From contig CASDRS010000017.1 of assembly GCA_949283255.1 (NCBI GenBank), forward strand, positions 1 to 59,645: DNA of 59,645 nt. Reading direction: 5' to 3'. The DNA comes from an uncultured bacterium (lineage in GTDB: Bacteria > Cyanobacteriota > Vampirovibrionia > Gastranaerophilales > Gastranaerophilaceae). Numbering within the stretch: the first letter of the stretch is position 1; the number at the start of each line of letters is the position of its first letter. Below the pieces are notes generated by a model. It was not told where the DNA came from. It was given only the letters and a program-made list of their open reading frames with translations, and ran no database searches. Positions 8,578 through 17,132 of this stretch are shown here, one piece after another. A program made the translations under genes and the position numbers.

Positions 8578-8976
8578 TTAGTATACGTAGCAAAGAACTT
8601 CGCCACCGATGTTTTCTTTACGAGCTTTTCTGTCTGTTAAAAGACCTTTGCTAGTTGAAACAATCGCAATACCCAAACCACCTAAAACTTTAGGAAGGTT
8701 TTTAGCTTTACAATAGTTTCTTAAACCAGGTTTAGAAATTCTTTCCAATTTTGTGATAACAGGTTTTCTTCTTTCGTCATACTTAAGAGTAACAACCAAA
8801 ACTTTGAATTTACCATCTTCTTTTACTTCATAGCCATCGATAAAACCTTCTGATTTCAATAGCTTAGCTAATTCAACCTTCAATTTTGAAGAAGGGATTT
8901 CAACAGTTTCGTGAGAAACCATGTTAGCGTTTCTGATTCTAGTTAGCATATCTGCTATAGGATCTGTCATTGACAT
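8578..8976 (-). CDS. rpsH: 30S ribosomal protein S8
   Basis: Primary binder of the 16S rRNA central domain and, in E. coli, the translational repressor of its own operon. The 132-residue sequence has the [16 protein letters not shown] start and the closing [26 protein letters not shown] block. The ATG at 8976 follows AAAGGAAT; the ATG two codons later is the alternative start. Unlike in most bacteria it does not follow rpsN directly: it has its own promoter and a 120-base leader. Confidence 0.96.
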   Translation of the reverse strand: MSMTDPIADMLTRIRNANMVSHETVEIPSSKLKVELAKLLKSEGFIDGYEVKEDGKFKVLVVTLKYDERRKPVITKLERISKPGLRNYCKAKNLPKVLGGLGIAIVSTSKGLLTDRKARKENIGGEVLCYVY

Positions 8977-9097
8977 AATTTTATTCCTTTACTCTTGCGG
9001 ACTTACTGAACAATTCAGCAGTATCCATTCTACTCGTCACTTATCGAACTAACTTTGCTCCACATAAGGGAGCGTCTTCCGACAGTCTGACAAATTG
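8977..9097 (-). ncRNA. Candidate structured leader of rpsH-rplF-rplR
   Basis: About 120 bases between the predicted start site and rpsH. Read on the minus strand it holds GUC-GGAA-GAC, GCUCC-cuuaugu-GGAGC and CUGAA-uug-UUCAG hairpins in a row. A ribosomal protein of the unit (S8 is the usual one) could bind here. That is inference; no family was recognised. Confidence 0.4.
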
Positions 9098-9126
9098 ATA
9101 GTAACATAATCCATGCACATTTGCAA
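9098..9126 (-). promoter_or_regulatory. Promoter of rpsH-rplF-rplR
   Basis: On the minus strand: TTGCAA, 17 bases, TACTAT. It shows that the second half of the ribosomal cluster is transcribed on its own. No clear terminator separates it from the gene at 9192. Confidence 0.7.
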
Positions 9127-9191
9127 GATAAAAATTACGAAAAATTAACATTTAGTATGTGGTATAAAAAACTGTAGCGCTCAAGCTCGAT

Positions 9192-10598
9192 TTATTCAAC
9201 TTTGTAGTCGTGCATAAAAGCTGTCTCATATAAATAATTATCAACAAATTTTGCAAGAGAGTCAAACTCCTCAGTTATCGAAACATTCCCAGAACGATAT
9301 GACCCATCTGAATTATATGTAATACGAGTACTTGGATTATCGTTACTATCTATTACTGTTATTGAATTATCATTATTTTTCTCTATTCTAATGTTATTAT
9401 CAGAAACAATTGCATGCGATGGTTTTAGCAAAAGTAAATTATTCAACGCCCCAGCAATATGGTCCTTACGCCATCCTTTAGCAGTGAGAGCTTGAGAGTT
9501 ACCCTCTTTCGTTATGAGTGGTAAATATTCTCCTAACAATGCCTTATTTTCCGGTTTATCATATATAGCAGAATTTGTATGGTCATAGAACAACTCTTCG
9601 TTTTCGTGATGTTTAGTAGTTTGGGCATTTGTTTTTTGATTTTCGACTGTATTTACTTCTTCTTTTTTGACTTCACTATTTTGTTTGGAAGTAACTTTTG
9701 GAGCTTGTACCTGTTCACTTGAAGTTATGTTTTGTGGTTTTGATTGTACAGATGAGTGACTTGCTTGTTGAACTTGATTTCCAACAGAATCGTTCTTAAC
9801 TTCAGTTTGAGAAGATGAATTAATTACTGGCTTATTGAGTTTTTCCCTTCTCTTTTCAATTTTAGCCTCTAAACTTGCACTGGTTGTATTAGAACTTTGG
9901 GAGCTAAGTTGTTTTTCATCCTCTGAAACATTTTTGGGAGATGATGGTGTTGATGTTTCAGTATCATTGACAATCCAATCAGGCAACATGCTTTTTAAAT
10001 CATTCTGCTGTTTTTTATTAATTTGCCTTTTATCAGAAAAATCTCCATCAGAATCAATCAAAACACCATTCTCTCTGAAAGAAACATCACTGACACCATC
10101 AGGAGAATCTGCATTGCATACCTGAATCCTATTAATTTCACCATTTGCATCTCTTGAAACAACAACCGTTGAACCATTGAATTCATAGCACTTTGCTGTC
10201 ACTGCTTTAGAATCATATTTTTTTTGCTGCTCTGTCATATCAGAAACTTCAACATCCTCCTTTTTAGCATTCTTTAAATTTTTTAAAGTATCTTGAGATT
10301 TATCGAGCATTTCTTGCCCACTATATTTATCAAAAGTTTCATCCCATTGCTTCCAACTATTATTCCCGGCATCTTTTTTAGCAGCATAATAATCAAAAGA
10401 ACGAGAGGCATTATCTACTGTTATATAGTTTGAAATCTTATTTCCATTACTCCCCATGGATGTCAAGTAACTATTCCAAACACTAGCATCAATTTTTCCA
10501 TCCTTTTGCCCATCAGCAGCATCCAATTTGTCAGCTAATTGTCTACTCCAAAGAACATTTTGTTTGTTTTGGATATTACATGTGTTAATGTTCACCAT
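9192..10598 (-). CDS. Unknown 468-residue protein with EF-hand-like loop, inserted in the ribosomal cluster
   Basis: No known family. Residues 25-40 contain DAADGQKDGKID, a close match to an EF-hand calcium loop. Residues about 210-330 are low-complexity Ser/Gln/Lys/Thr-rich sequence that looks disordered. The C-terminal part (about 335-468) is more ordered, with strands like SITVIDSNDN and RITYNSDGSYR. There is no signal peptide or membrane segment at the N-terminus (MVNINTCNIQNKQ). AAAGGAGC lies seven bases before the ATG. It has its own promoter and a terminator upstream, so it is an independent gene sitting between rpsN and rpsH. Confidence 0.8.
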   Translation of the reverse strand: MVNINTCNIQNKQNVLWSRQLADKLDAADGQKDGKIDASVWNSYLTSMGSNGNKISNYITVDNASRSFDYYAAKKDAGNNSWKQWDETFDKYSGQEMLDKSQDTLKNLKNAKKEDVEVSDMTEQQKKYDSKAVTAKCYEFNGSTVVVSRDANGEINRIQVCNADSPDGVSDVSFRENGVLIDSDGDFSDKRQINKKQQNDLKSMLPDWIVNDTETSTPSSPKNVSEDEKQLSSQSSNTTSASLEAKIEKRREKLNKPVINSSSQTEVKNDSVGNQVQQASHSSVQSKPQNITSSEQVQAPKVTSKQNSEVKKEEVNTVENQKTNAQTTKHHENEELFYDHTNSAIYDKPENKALLGEYLPLITKEGNSQALTAKGWRKDHIAGALNNLLLLKPSHAIVSDNNIRIEKNNDNSITVIDSNDNPSTRITYNSDGSYRSGNVSITEEFDSLAKFVDNYLYETAFMHDYKVE

Positions 10599-10684
10599 TA
10601 AAAGCTCCTTTTGTTTTTATACTCTCGTATTTATATAAAAACAGGCGCCGGCGCAATTTTGCACTTATGGCATAGTTCACCTCA

Positions 10685-10708
10685 CATCATATCATATCAT
10701 ATCATATC
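10685..10708. repeat. Pentanucleotide microsatellite at the transcript start
   Basis: Four full GATAT units plus partial ones, read on the minus strand, directly after the -10 box of the inserted gene. The tract covers the predicted start site and first transcribed bases. Confidence 0.7.
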
Positions 10709-10712
10709 GGGC

Positions 10713-10742
10713 ATTATAACTGGGTTTTAGCCATTTTACCAA
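10713..10742 (-). promoter_or_regulatory. Promoter of the inserted 468-residue gene
   Basis: TTGGTA, 18 bases, TATAAT on the minus strand. Confidence 0.7.
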
Positions 10743-10835
10743 TATTTACATAACTTTACAAATAAAGGTTATTTTATCAATTTACAATATTTTTGTAATA
10801 TTTTGTAATATTAACAGGTAATTTTTCTCACTAAA

Positions 10836-10862
10836 AAAGACCGGCAAAATACCGGTCTTTTA
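10836..10862 (-). terminator. Terminator of the rpsJ-to-rpsN part of the cluster
   Basis: AAAAGACCGG...CCGGTCTTTT hairpin with a T-run on the minus strand, 54 bases after the rpsN stop. It cuts the S10-spc cluster in two. Confidence 0.85.
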
Positions 10863-10915
10863 AAAACATATATGATTTGTGCGCTTACGCACAATATTTG
10901 TCACCAAAAAGTTCG

Positions 10916-11122
10916 CTACCAGCTTGCTTTTGTTACACCAGGCAATAAACCTTGGTGAGCCATTTTACGAAGACAAATTCTGCACAAACCGAAGTCTCTG
11001 TGATAACCGTGAGGTCTACCACAAATACTGCATCTGTTGTGAAGTCTTACCTTTGGGTATTTTCCCGCAGCAACAAGAGCTTCTCTTTTCAGTTCTTTGT
11101 CTATCATCGCTTTCTTAGCCAT
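10916..11122 (-). CDS. rpsZ: 30S ribosomal protein S14, zinc-binding type Z
   Basis: Binds the 16S rRNA 3' domain in the 30S head. The 68-residue sequence keeps the full zinc ribbon C31-X2-C34...C47-X2-C50 (CSIC...CRIC), which marks the zinc-containing C+ form; it is a few residues longer than the usual 61. This is the last gene before the terminator that splits the cluster. GGAGAT lies just before the start at 11122. Confidence 0.96.
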   Translation of the reverse strand: MAKKAMIDKELKREALVAAGKYPKVRLHNRCSICGRPHGYHRDFGLCRICLRKMAHQGLLPGVTKASW

Positions 11123-11167
11123 GAATATCTCCTTTGTTTTGCTTAATTATTTTTTACCAGTACCGAG

Positions 11168-11731
11168 TTATTTGTTTAAGTTCATCCCTTTGAAAGGCAT
11201 TCCCATTAATCTTAACAATTCTCTTGCTTCATCATCAGTTTCAGCTGTTGTAATGATTGAAACGTTCATACCTTTTACAAGATCAACTTCTTCATAAGTA
11301 ATTTCAGGGAATAAAGCTTGTTCTTTCAAACCTAAAGTATAGTTACCACGGCCATCAAAAGATTTTGCACTGATACCTCTGAAGTCACGAATACGAGGGA
11401 ACACAACGCAGATTAACTTTTGCAAGAAATCATACATTCTTTCGCCTCTAAGTGTTGCCATAGCACCAACAGGCATACCTTCTCTTAACTTATAAGATGC
11501 GATAGACTTCTTAGCTTTTGTTACAACACATTTTTGTCCAGCGATTTTGGTCAATTGAGCTTCAATAGCTTCAGCAATTTTAGAGTTGTGAGATGCTTCA
11601 CCTACACCCATATTGATAACAATTTTATGAAGTTTAGGGATTTGCATATCATTTTTGTAGCCAAACTTTTCTTTTAAAGCTGCCTTGACTTCTTCATCAT
11701 ATTTCTTTTTTAAACTTTCTGTTCTTGTCAT
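11168..11731 (-). CDS. rplE: 50S ribosomal protein L5
   Basis: Binds 5S rRNA with L18 and contacts the P-site tRNA. 187 residues with the family blocks [51 protein letters not shown] and FKGMNLNK at the end. Length and order (rplX-rplE-rpsN) are standard. AAGGAA lies before the start at 11731. Confidence 0.97.
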   Translation of the reverse strand: MTRTESLKKKYDEEVKAALKEKFGYKNDMQIPKLHKIVINMGVGEASHNSKIAEAIEAQLTKIAGQKCVVTKAKKSIASYKLREGMPVGAMATLRGERMYDFLQKLICVVFPRIRDFRGISAKSFDGRGNYTLGLKEQALFPEITYEEVDLVKGMNVSIITTAETDDEARELLRLMGMPFKGMNLNK

Positions 11732-11787
11732 TTCTGTATTTCCTTAATTCTAGCGAATGTATATGTCTATTCTATCACGAACAAACC

Positions 11788-12126
11788 TTACACATCCAAT
11801 TGTTCACCACATTTTTTACAAACACGAACTTTCTTACCATCAACGATATCGTGTTTGATCCTTGTCGGTTTTTCGCAAGCCGGACATACAACCATAACTT
11901 TTGAAGAATCCAAAGGAGCTTCAAGTTTAATCAAACCTCCTTGAATACCAGCCATTGGTTGAGGCTTTTGAGCCTTTGTTATCATGTTTGCGCCTTCAAC
12001 AATTACTGTTGAATCTGTCGGATTTGTTTTCTTAACGTTTCCGATTTTTCCTTTGTCCTTGCCTGATGTTACAATAACCCTGTCACCGGTCTTAACATGC
12101 AAGCTTTTTTTCTTATCATTTGCCAT
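11788..12126 (-). CDS. rplX: 50S ribosomal protein L24
   Basis: An assembly-initiating protein that binds the 5' end of 23S rRNA. The KOW motif is clear (KTGDRVIVTSGKDKGKIGNV). The C-terminus carries CPAC...CKKC, a zinc-ribbon-like pair of the kind found in longer L24 forms. At 112 residues it is slightly long. A 116-base spacer separates it from rplN, and an AAGGATAA box lies upstream of the start. Confidence 0.96.
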   Translation of the reverse strand: MANDKKKSLHVKTGDRVIVTSGKDKGKIGNVKKTNPTDSTVIVEGANMITKAQKPQPMAGIQGGLIKLEAPLDSSKVMVVCPACEKPTRIKHDIVDGKKVRVCKKCGEQLDV

Positions 12127-12242
12127 TTTATATTATCCTTTATATTTTATTGCTTCCACATTGATTGCTACCTGCAATCCTTATCTTTCATTCTATTCTC
12201 AATCGTATATCTTTAATTCATACACGCTAAAGTCAGATATGA

Positions 12243-12611
12243 CTAGATAACTTCCGGTGCGAGAGAAACGATCTTCATATATCCTTTATCTCTCAATTCG
12301 CGGGCTACCGGACCAAATACACGGGTTCCGCGAGGGTTGCCGTCTTTATTTATAATTACAGCTGCATTTTCATCAAATCTGATTACTGAACCATCTGCAC
12401 GTTTAATATCTGCTTTAGTTCTTACTACAACGGCTCTTACAACTTCAGATTTTTTAACAGCTTGGTTAGGAGTTGCATCCTTTACTGTTGCAACTATTTC
12501 ATCGCCTACTGCTGCAAACTTTTTGTTTGAGCTTCCCATAACACGGATACATAACAATTGTTTTGCACCTGTGTTATCTGCGACTTCTAGTCTTGTTTCT
12601 TGTTGTATCAT
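12243..12611 (-). CDS. rplN: 50S ribosomal protein L14
   Basis: A universal protein at the subunit interface that forms bridge B8 and the RsfS binding surface. 122 residues, opening with [16 protein letters not shown] and ending [24 protein letters not shown], full length for the family. The gap from rpsQ is 112 bases and contains a strong hairpin at its start, so this gene may be translated independently of rpsQ. Confidence 0.97.
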   Translation of the reverse strand: MIQQETRLEVADNTGAKQLLCIRVMGSSNKKFAAVGDEIVATVKDATPNQAVKKSEVVRAVVVRTKADIKRADGSVIRFDENAAVIINKDGNPRGTRVFGPVARELRDKGYMKIVSLAPEVI

Positions 12612-12689
12612 TGTTCTTTTTCCTTATTTTTTACTTACTTTCGACCTCTCATTACTCACCGGTAATGTTGTCTGTGCCCAGCATCACGT

Positions 12690-12716
12690 TTGGAATACTT
12701 TTATATAATATTCCAA
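12690..12716 (-). promoter_or_regulatory. Hairpin after rpsQ
   Basis: TTGGAATA-N11-TATTCCAA, a perfect 8-base stem seven bases after the rpsQ stop. It has no T-run, so it is more likely a processing or stability element than a terminator. Confidence 0.45.
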
Positions 12717-12723
12717 GCCAATA

Positions 12724-12969
12724 CTAACGAGCTTTTTCTACAACTTCTAACAAAGTCCAACGCTTGTCGCCTGACAATGGTCTTGATTCTACGATTCTTA
12801 CAACATCGCCTACGTTACAAACATTTTGTTCGTCATGTGCTTTGTAGTTTTTATTTGATTCTATGATCTTTTTGTATTTTGGATGTGGTTCGTAATCAGC
12901 TACTTTTACAACAATTGTCTTGTCCATTTTGCTGCTTACTACTATTCCTTGTTTTTCTTTCTTAGGCAT
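12724..12969 (-). CDS. rpsQ: 30S ribosomal protein S17
   Basis: An early-binding protein at the 16S 5' domain. The start is set at 12969 ([18 protein letters not shown], 81 residues), where the frame overlaps the rpmC stop by eight bases, rather than at an upstream ATG that would add an odd basic extension. [14 protein letters not shown] and the [19 protein letters not shown] block are the family signature. The overlap suggests translational coupling to rpmC. Confidence 0.96.
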   Translation of the reverse strand: MPKKEKQGIVVSSKMDKTIVVKVADYEPHPKYKKIIESNKNYKAHDEQNVCNVGDVVRIVESRPLSGDKRWTLLEVVEKAR

Positions 12970-13177
12970 TCTGTACCTCCGCTTCTGATGAAGCTTTCTT
13001 TTCACTTATCACTGTCTTAGCTTGAGCTATTAAGCGCTTTGTTTTAGACACAAGAGCTGTGTTTTCTAATTTGTGAGTAGATAACTTGATTCTGCAATCT
13101 AATAATTGCTGTTTCCACTCAAGAATTGCACTATTTAACTCGTCTATTGATTTTTCGCGCATTTCACTTAATTTCAT
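12962..13177 (-). CDS. rpmC: 50S ribosomal protein L29
   Basis: A small helical protein beside the exit tunnel near L23, part of the landing site for SRP and trigger factor. 71 residues; [18 protein letters not shown] at the start and the helix around [15 protein letters not shown] match the family. It lies between rplP and rpsQ as usual, with a 16-base gap to rplP and an 8-base overlap with rpsQ. Confidence 0.95.
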   Translation of the reverse strand: MKLSEMREKSIDELNSAILEWKQQLLDCRIKLSTHKLENTALVSKTKRLIAQAKTVISEKKASSEAEVQNA

Positions 13178-13193
13178 TTTATTTTTCCTTTTA

Positions 13194-13613
13194 TTATGCT
13201 TCTATTTTAGCCTTTTCAATTACTTTAACTTTGATAGGTAATTTTTGTGCTGCCAATTCCAAAGCGTTTACAGCTACACTTCTATCAAAATATTCAAGTT
13301 CGAAAAGAATTCTGTTCGGCTTAACTACCGCTACCCAATATTCCAAGTTACCTTTTCCTGAACCCATACGAGTTTCAGCTGGTTTCGCTGTAATTGGTTT
13401 ATCTGGGAAGATTTTTATCCAAACGTTACCGCCACGTTTGATTTCACGAGTCATTGCACGACGTGCAGCCTCGATTTGACGACTGGTAATCCAGCCAGGT
13501 TCCAAGGCTTGTAATGCGTAAGAACCAAACTCAAGTTTTGTTCCTCTAGTTTCGTGTCCTTTCATTCTGCCTTTCATCATTTTGCGGTATTTTGTTTTTT
13601 TAGGCTGTAACAT
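13194..13613 (-). CDS. rplP: 50S ribosomal protein L16
   Basis: Binds 23S rRNA near the A site and helps position tRNA. 139 residues, with [19 protein letters not shown] at the N-terminus, [22 protein letters not shown] and the conserved [18 protein letters not shown] loop. Length and gene order (rpsC-rplP-rpmC) are standard. Confidence 0.97.
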   Translation of the reverse strand: MLQPKKTKYRKMMKGRMKGHETRGTKLEFGSYALQALEPGWITSRQIEAARRAMTREIKRGGNVWIKIFPDKPITAKPAETRMGSGKGNLEYWVAVVKPNRILFELEYFDRSVAVNALELAAQKLPIKVKVIEKAKIEA

Positions 13614-13657
13614 TTTATTTGCTCCTGTTAATTATTTTTACTTAATGTATTATCTAA

Positions 13658-14389
13658 TTAGCCTTCAGTTGTTTCGATGGCTCTTCTTCTAGGACGACGT
13701 GCACCCTTCTCAGAACCTTCTTTTCCTGTTTTAGCTTTAATGTTTTGGTCAGCTTTTTCGCCTGGCATTAAATTACCTTTGAAAATCCAAACCTTAACAC
13801 CGATTTTACCCATTATAGTATCTGCTTCTGTGAATCCGTAATCTACATCTGCTCTTAATGTTTGAAGAGGAATTCTTCCTTCTTTTGCCCATTCTGAACG
13901 TGCGATTTCAGCTCCGCCTAAACGTCCTGATACCATAACTTTGATACCTTGAACACCAGCACGCATTGTACGTTGCATTTGTTGCTTCATTGCTCTTCTG
14001 AATGCTACACGTTTTTCTAATTGTTGTGCGATGTTCTCTGCTGCCAATTGTGCATCTGCATCTACTCTGGCAACTTCTACTACATTGATGATTACCGGTT
14101 TACCAATATATTTTGAAACTTCTTGTCTCAATTCATCGATTCCTTGTCCACCACGACCTACTACTATACCAGGTTTTGCTGTTACTACTGTGATAGTTGT
14201 ATTTTGTGCCTTTCTTGAAATCTTTATCTTTGATACGCCAGCAGCATACAATTTTTTCTTAATGAATTTTCTGATACTATCATCTTCTTTGACGAAAGTA
14301 CGGTATTCCTTGAATTTTGCATACCAAGTGCTTTCCCAAGGTTTGATAATACCTACTCTAAATCCAGTTGGATGTGTTTTTTGTCCCAT
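13658..14389 (-). CDS. rpsC: 30S ribosomal protein S3
   Basis: Lines the mRNA entry tunnel in the 30S head and has helicase activity with S4. 243 residues, [19 protein letters not shown] start, a KH domain with the GXXG-type loop ([13 protein letters not shown]) near residue 80, and a basic C-terminal tail ending [13 protein letters not shown]. Gene order rplV-rpsC-rplP is standard. Confidence 0.97.
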   Translation of the reverse strand: MGQKTHPTGFRVGIIKPWESTWYAKFKEYRTFVKEDDSIRKFIKKKLYAAGVSKIKISRKAQNTTITVVTAKPGIVVGRGGQGIDELRQEVSKYIGKPVIINVVEVARVDADAQLAAENIAQQLEKRVAFRRAMKQQMQRTMRAGVQGIKVMVSGRLGGAEIARSEWAKEGRIPLQTLRADVDYGFTEADTIMGKIGVKVWIFKGNLMPGEKADQNIKAKTGKEGSEKGARRPRRRAIETTEG

Positions 14390-14413
14390 TTTTTATACCT
14401 TTATTTTTACCTT

Positions 14414-14749
14414 CTACTTATTATCACTAACTTTTAATGTAAGATGTGATGTACGTTTTAGTCTCTTGTAAATTCGACCTTGTGCTCTTGGTTTACCACG
14501 TCTCAAGGTTTGGCTTTCATCTGCATAGATTTCTGAAATCTTTAATGATTCAGGTGATACTCCAAACTTTTCTTGAGCGTTAGCTACAGCAGCTTTCAAG
14601 TTCTTTTCAACTACTCTTGCTGCAAAATAAGGCATAAAACGTAACATATCTTGAGCCTCAAGAACCTTCTTGCCGCGAACTTCATTGATTACACGACGTA
14701 ATTTTCTTGCTGTCATTTTTATATCTGTTTGTTTTGCTTTAGCTTCCAT
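14414..14749 (-). CDS. rplV: 50S ribosomal protein L22
   Basis: Contacts all six domains of 23S rRNA and sends a beta hairpin into the exit tunnel constriction. 111 residues; the family blocks KMTARKLRRVINEVRGKKV and LRRGKPRAQGRIYKRLKRTSH are both present, the second being the tunnel hairpin region. It lies 16 bases after rpsS. Confidence 0.97.
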   Translation of the reverse strand: MEAKAKQTDIKMTARKLRRVINEVRGKKVLEAQDMLRFMPYFAARVVEKNLKAAVANAQEKFGVSPESLKISEIYADESQTLRRGKPRAQGRIYKRLKRTSHLTLKVSDNK

Positions 14750-14765
14750 TTTTTATTTCCTTTTG

Positions 14766-15047
14766 TTATTTCACTTTTGCAGTCTTAGCTGAACCTGCGT
14801 GACCTTTGTACAATCTTGTAGGTGCAAATTCACCTAACTTATGTCCAATCATTTGCTCTGTTACATAAACCGGTACATGAGTTTTCCCATTGTGAACAGC
14901 AATTGTATGTCCTAACATATCAGGTACAATCATTGATGCTCTTGACCAAGTTTTTATTACTTTCTTTTCTGAATTTGCATTCATTTTAGCAATTTTTTGT
15001 TGTAGAGCTTCTTCTACGTATGGACCTTTTTTTAATGAACGTGCCAT
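14766..15047 (-). CDS. rpsS: 30S ribosomal protein S19
   Basis: A 30S head protein that forms a complex with S13 and contacts tRNA. 93 residues, opening [15 protein letters not shown], with the signature block [20 protein letters not shown] and KLGEFAPTR. An AAAGGAGA box precedes the start. A 78-base gap with a GC-rich hairpin separates it from rplB. Confidence 0.97.
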   Translation of the reverse strand: MARSLKKGPYVEEALQQKIAKMNANSEKKVIKTWSRASMIVPDMLGHTIAVHNGKTHVPVYVTEQMIGHKLGEFAPTRLYKGHAGSAKTAKVK

Positions 15048-15085
15048 TAATATTTTCTCCTTTTGGTTTTTTGTCTTTATTTATT

Positions 15086-15115
15086 GAGGGGGTTTAGGGT
15101 TTACCTTCACCCCTC
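15086..15115 (-). promoter_or_regulatory. Hairpin in the rplB-rpsS spacer
   Basis: GAGGGG...CCCCTC stem enclosing an 18-base loop, 11 bases after the rplB stop. It lacks a T-run and may slow, process or protect the mRNA. Confidence 0.4.
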
Positions 15116-15125
15116 TGGCTACGGT

Positions 15126-15956
15126 TTATTTACCTTTTCTTCTTCTTACAATCAATTTGTCAGAAGCTTTACCGACTTTTCTAGTCTTATAACCAAGTGC
15201 TGGTTTGCCCCAAGGTGTCTTAGGGTGTCCGCCAGGACCGGTCTTACCTTCACCACCACCGTGTGGGTGATCGCAAGGGTTCATTGTTACACCACGAACT
15301 GTCGGCTTGATTCCTAAGTAACGTTTTCTACCTGCCTTACCTAAAGATAAGTTTTTGAATTCTGAGTTACCAAGTACTCCTATTGTTGCCATACATTCTT
15401 TTCTTACCATTCTCATTTCTGATGACGGTAATTTGATTGTAACATAATTGCCTTCTTTAGCCATTACTTGAGCTGCGTTTCCTGCTGCTCTTACCATAAC
15501 TCCGCCACGACCAGGGTTTAGTTCTACGTTGTGAACCATTGTACCTAACGGAATTAATTCTAGCGGTATTGCGTTTCCTGTTTGTACAGGAGCTTCTGGA
15601 CCGCTTATAATTGTATCACCTACATTCAAGCCTTCCGGAGTCAGAATGTATCTCTTTTCACCGTCAGCATAGAATACCAATGATATTCTTACGTTTCTGT
15701 TTGGATCATATTCTACAGTCTTTACTACTGCCGGTACGCCAAACTTTTCACGTTTGAAATCGATTACACGGTATGCTCTTTTTACACCGCCGCCCTTGTG
15801 ACGACATGTAATTCTACCTGTATTATTTCTACCTGCTGTTTTCTTTAATTTCTTCAACAGAGATTTTTCTGGAGTTGATGTAGTGATTTCTTGATAATCA
15901 CTCTTTGTCATACCTCTTTGTCCCGGAGATGTCGGATTAATTTTTCTAATTGCCAT
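15126..15956 (-). CDS. rplB: 50S ribosomal protein L2
   Basis: A universal protein close to the peptidyl transferase centre, needed for subunit joining. 276 residues; [20 protein letters not shown] start, [16 protein letters not shown], and the C-terminal signature [18 protein letters not shown] that contains the conserved functional histidine. The length is normal. It sits between rplW and rpsS. Confidence 0.98.
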   Translation of the reverse strand: MAIRKINPTSPGQRGMTKSDYQEITTSTPEKSLLKKLKKTAGRNNTGRITCRHKGGGVKRAYRVIDFKREKFGVPAVVKTVEYDPNRNVRISLVFYADGEKRYILTPEGLNVGDTIISGPEAPVQTGNAIPLELIPLGTMVHNVELNPGRGGVMVRAAGNAAQVMAKEGNYVTIKLPSSEMRMVRKECMATIGVLGNSEFKNLSLGKAGRKRYLGIKPTVRGVTMNPCDHPHGGGEGKTGPGGHPKTPWGKPALGYKTRKVGKASDKLIVRRRKGK

Positions 15957-16032
15957 TATTTTTCTCCTTTATTTGGCTTCTGTCTCATCTGGGATATATG
16001 CCATACACCCCGTCGCTTGCATATAAACTTAA

Positions 16033-16341
16033 TTATACGCCTGCGATTTCTTCAATCGGATCACCTTCAATTGTCACGATTGCTTTTTTAGAACTGTCTG
16101 TTCTTCCGAATTTATATCCCATTCTCTTTGCGTGAGATGGCATATAAACTGTGTTTACATTCTTAACTTTTCTTCCCGGAAAAGCTAATTCTACTGCTTT
16201 TGCGATATCTACCTTTGTTGCATCTTTTGATACTTCAAATGTGTATTTACCTTCAGCTTGAGCAGCTACTGATTTTTCTGTAATTAACGGCTTCTTAATT
16301 ACATCATATAATTTTTCAGTGTTTGTTCTTTCTTTACTCAT
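16033..16341 (-). CDS. rplW: 50S ribosomal protein L23
   Basis: Sits at the exit of the peptide tunnel and docks trigger factor and SRP. 102 residues; YDVIKKPLITEKSVA and the YTFEVSKDATKVDIAKAVE block are the family signature. There is a 33-base gap to rplD. It has the expected length and order. Confidence 0.96.
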   Translation of the reverse strand: MSKERTNTEKLYDVIKKPLITEKSVAAQAEGKYTFEVSKDATKVDIAKAVELAFPGRKVKNVNTVYMPSHAKRMGYKFGRTDSSKKAIVTIEGDPIEEIAGV

Positions 16342-16374
16342 TTTATCTTTTCCTTTTAATTAATTAGATTCAAC

Positions 16375-17004
16375 TTATTTGCTTAATCTTTCAGTAATAT
16401 CATTAACTGCAGCTTCTGTCATTACTACACTGTCAGCTTCCAACAAATCTTTTACGTTCAAATTTGTAGGAAGTAATAATTTAACTGATGGAATGTTTCT
16501 TGCTGCTAATTCCAAATATTGATTTTCTGCTGCTCTGAAATCAGCTACAATAAGAATTTTTCCGTTTAAGTTTAATGATTTCAAAGTCGAAGCCATTAAT
16601 TTTGTTTTTGGTTCGGTAATTGTTGAAAAATCTTTTACGATTACCAATTGTTCTTCTCTAGAAGACAATGCTGATTTTAATGCCAATTTTCTAGCTTTTT
16701 GTGGCATTGAGAAAGAAAAATCTCTTGGTTTTGGTCCAAAGATTACACCACCACCTGCAAACAATGGTGAACGTAATGATCCTGCTCTTGCACGACCTGT
16801 TCCTTTTTGTTTCCATGGTTTCTTTCCGCCGCCTGATACTTCTGCTCTTGTTTTTGCAGAAGCTGATCCTTGACGTGCATTATTTAATTGTCTTCTTAAT
16901 GCTAAATGCATTACATGTAAATTAGGCTCTACACCGAAAACACTCTTTTCTAAAGTAATTTCACCTAACTTTTCACCATTTGAACTTAATATTTCTTTTG
17001 ACAT
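16375..17004 (-). CDS. rplD: 50S ribosomal protein L4
   Basis: Reaches into the peptide exit tunnel; in E. coli it also represses the S10 operon. 209 residues, with the tunnel loop region around RAEVSGGGKKPWKQKGTGRA and ARAGSLRSPLFAGGG intact. The gene follows rplC after an unusually long 128-base gap. If L4 autoregulation exists here, the leaders before rpsJ and rplC are the natural targets (inference). Confidence 0.96.
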   Translation of the reverse strand: MSKEILSSNGEKLGEITLEKSVFGVEPNLHVMHLALRRQLNNARQGSASAKTRAEVSGGGKKPWKQKGTGRARAGSLRSPLFAGGGVIFGPKPRDFSFSMPQKARKLALKSALSSREEQLVIVKDFSTITEPKTKLMASTLKSLNLNGKILIVADFRAAENQYLELAARNIPSVKLLLPTNLNVKDLLEADSVVMTEAAVNDITERLSK

Positions 17005-17132
17005 TTTTTGTTTTTCCTTTATATTCTATATCGTCCGTTTAAGACTGCCTACCGCTTGCTCTTCGCTTTATTTGGCAGAACCAGCCGGTTTTTTATGACT
17101 TTTCCTTGTCTTTTTTAAATATTGAACTTTAA

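Larger units (their letters stand above)
10599..10915 (-). other. Intergenic region between rpsN and the inserted gene
   Basis: This 317-base gap holds, in minus-strand order, the rpsN-side terminator (10836-10862), an AT-rich stretch, a promoter (10713-10742), a pentanucleotide repeat (10685-10708), the GC-only palindrome GCGCCGGCGC (10645-10654, striking in such AT-rich DNA) and the ribosome binding site. I see no gene in it. Confidence 0.7.

Noticed and set aside
10645..10654. GCGCCGGCGC as a cyanobacterial HIP1 site
   Set aside because: HIP1 is GCGATCGC. This palindrome is different and single.
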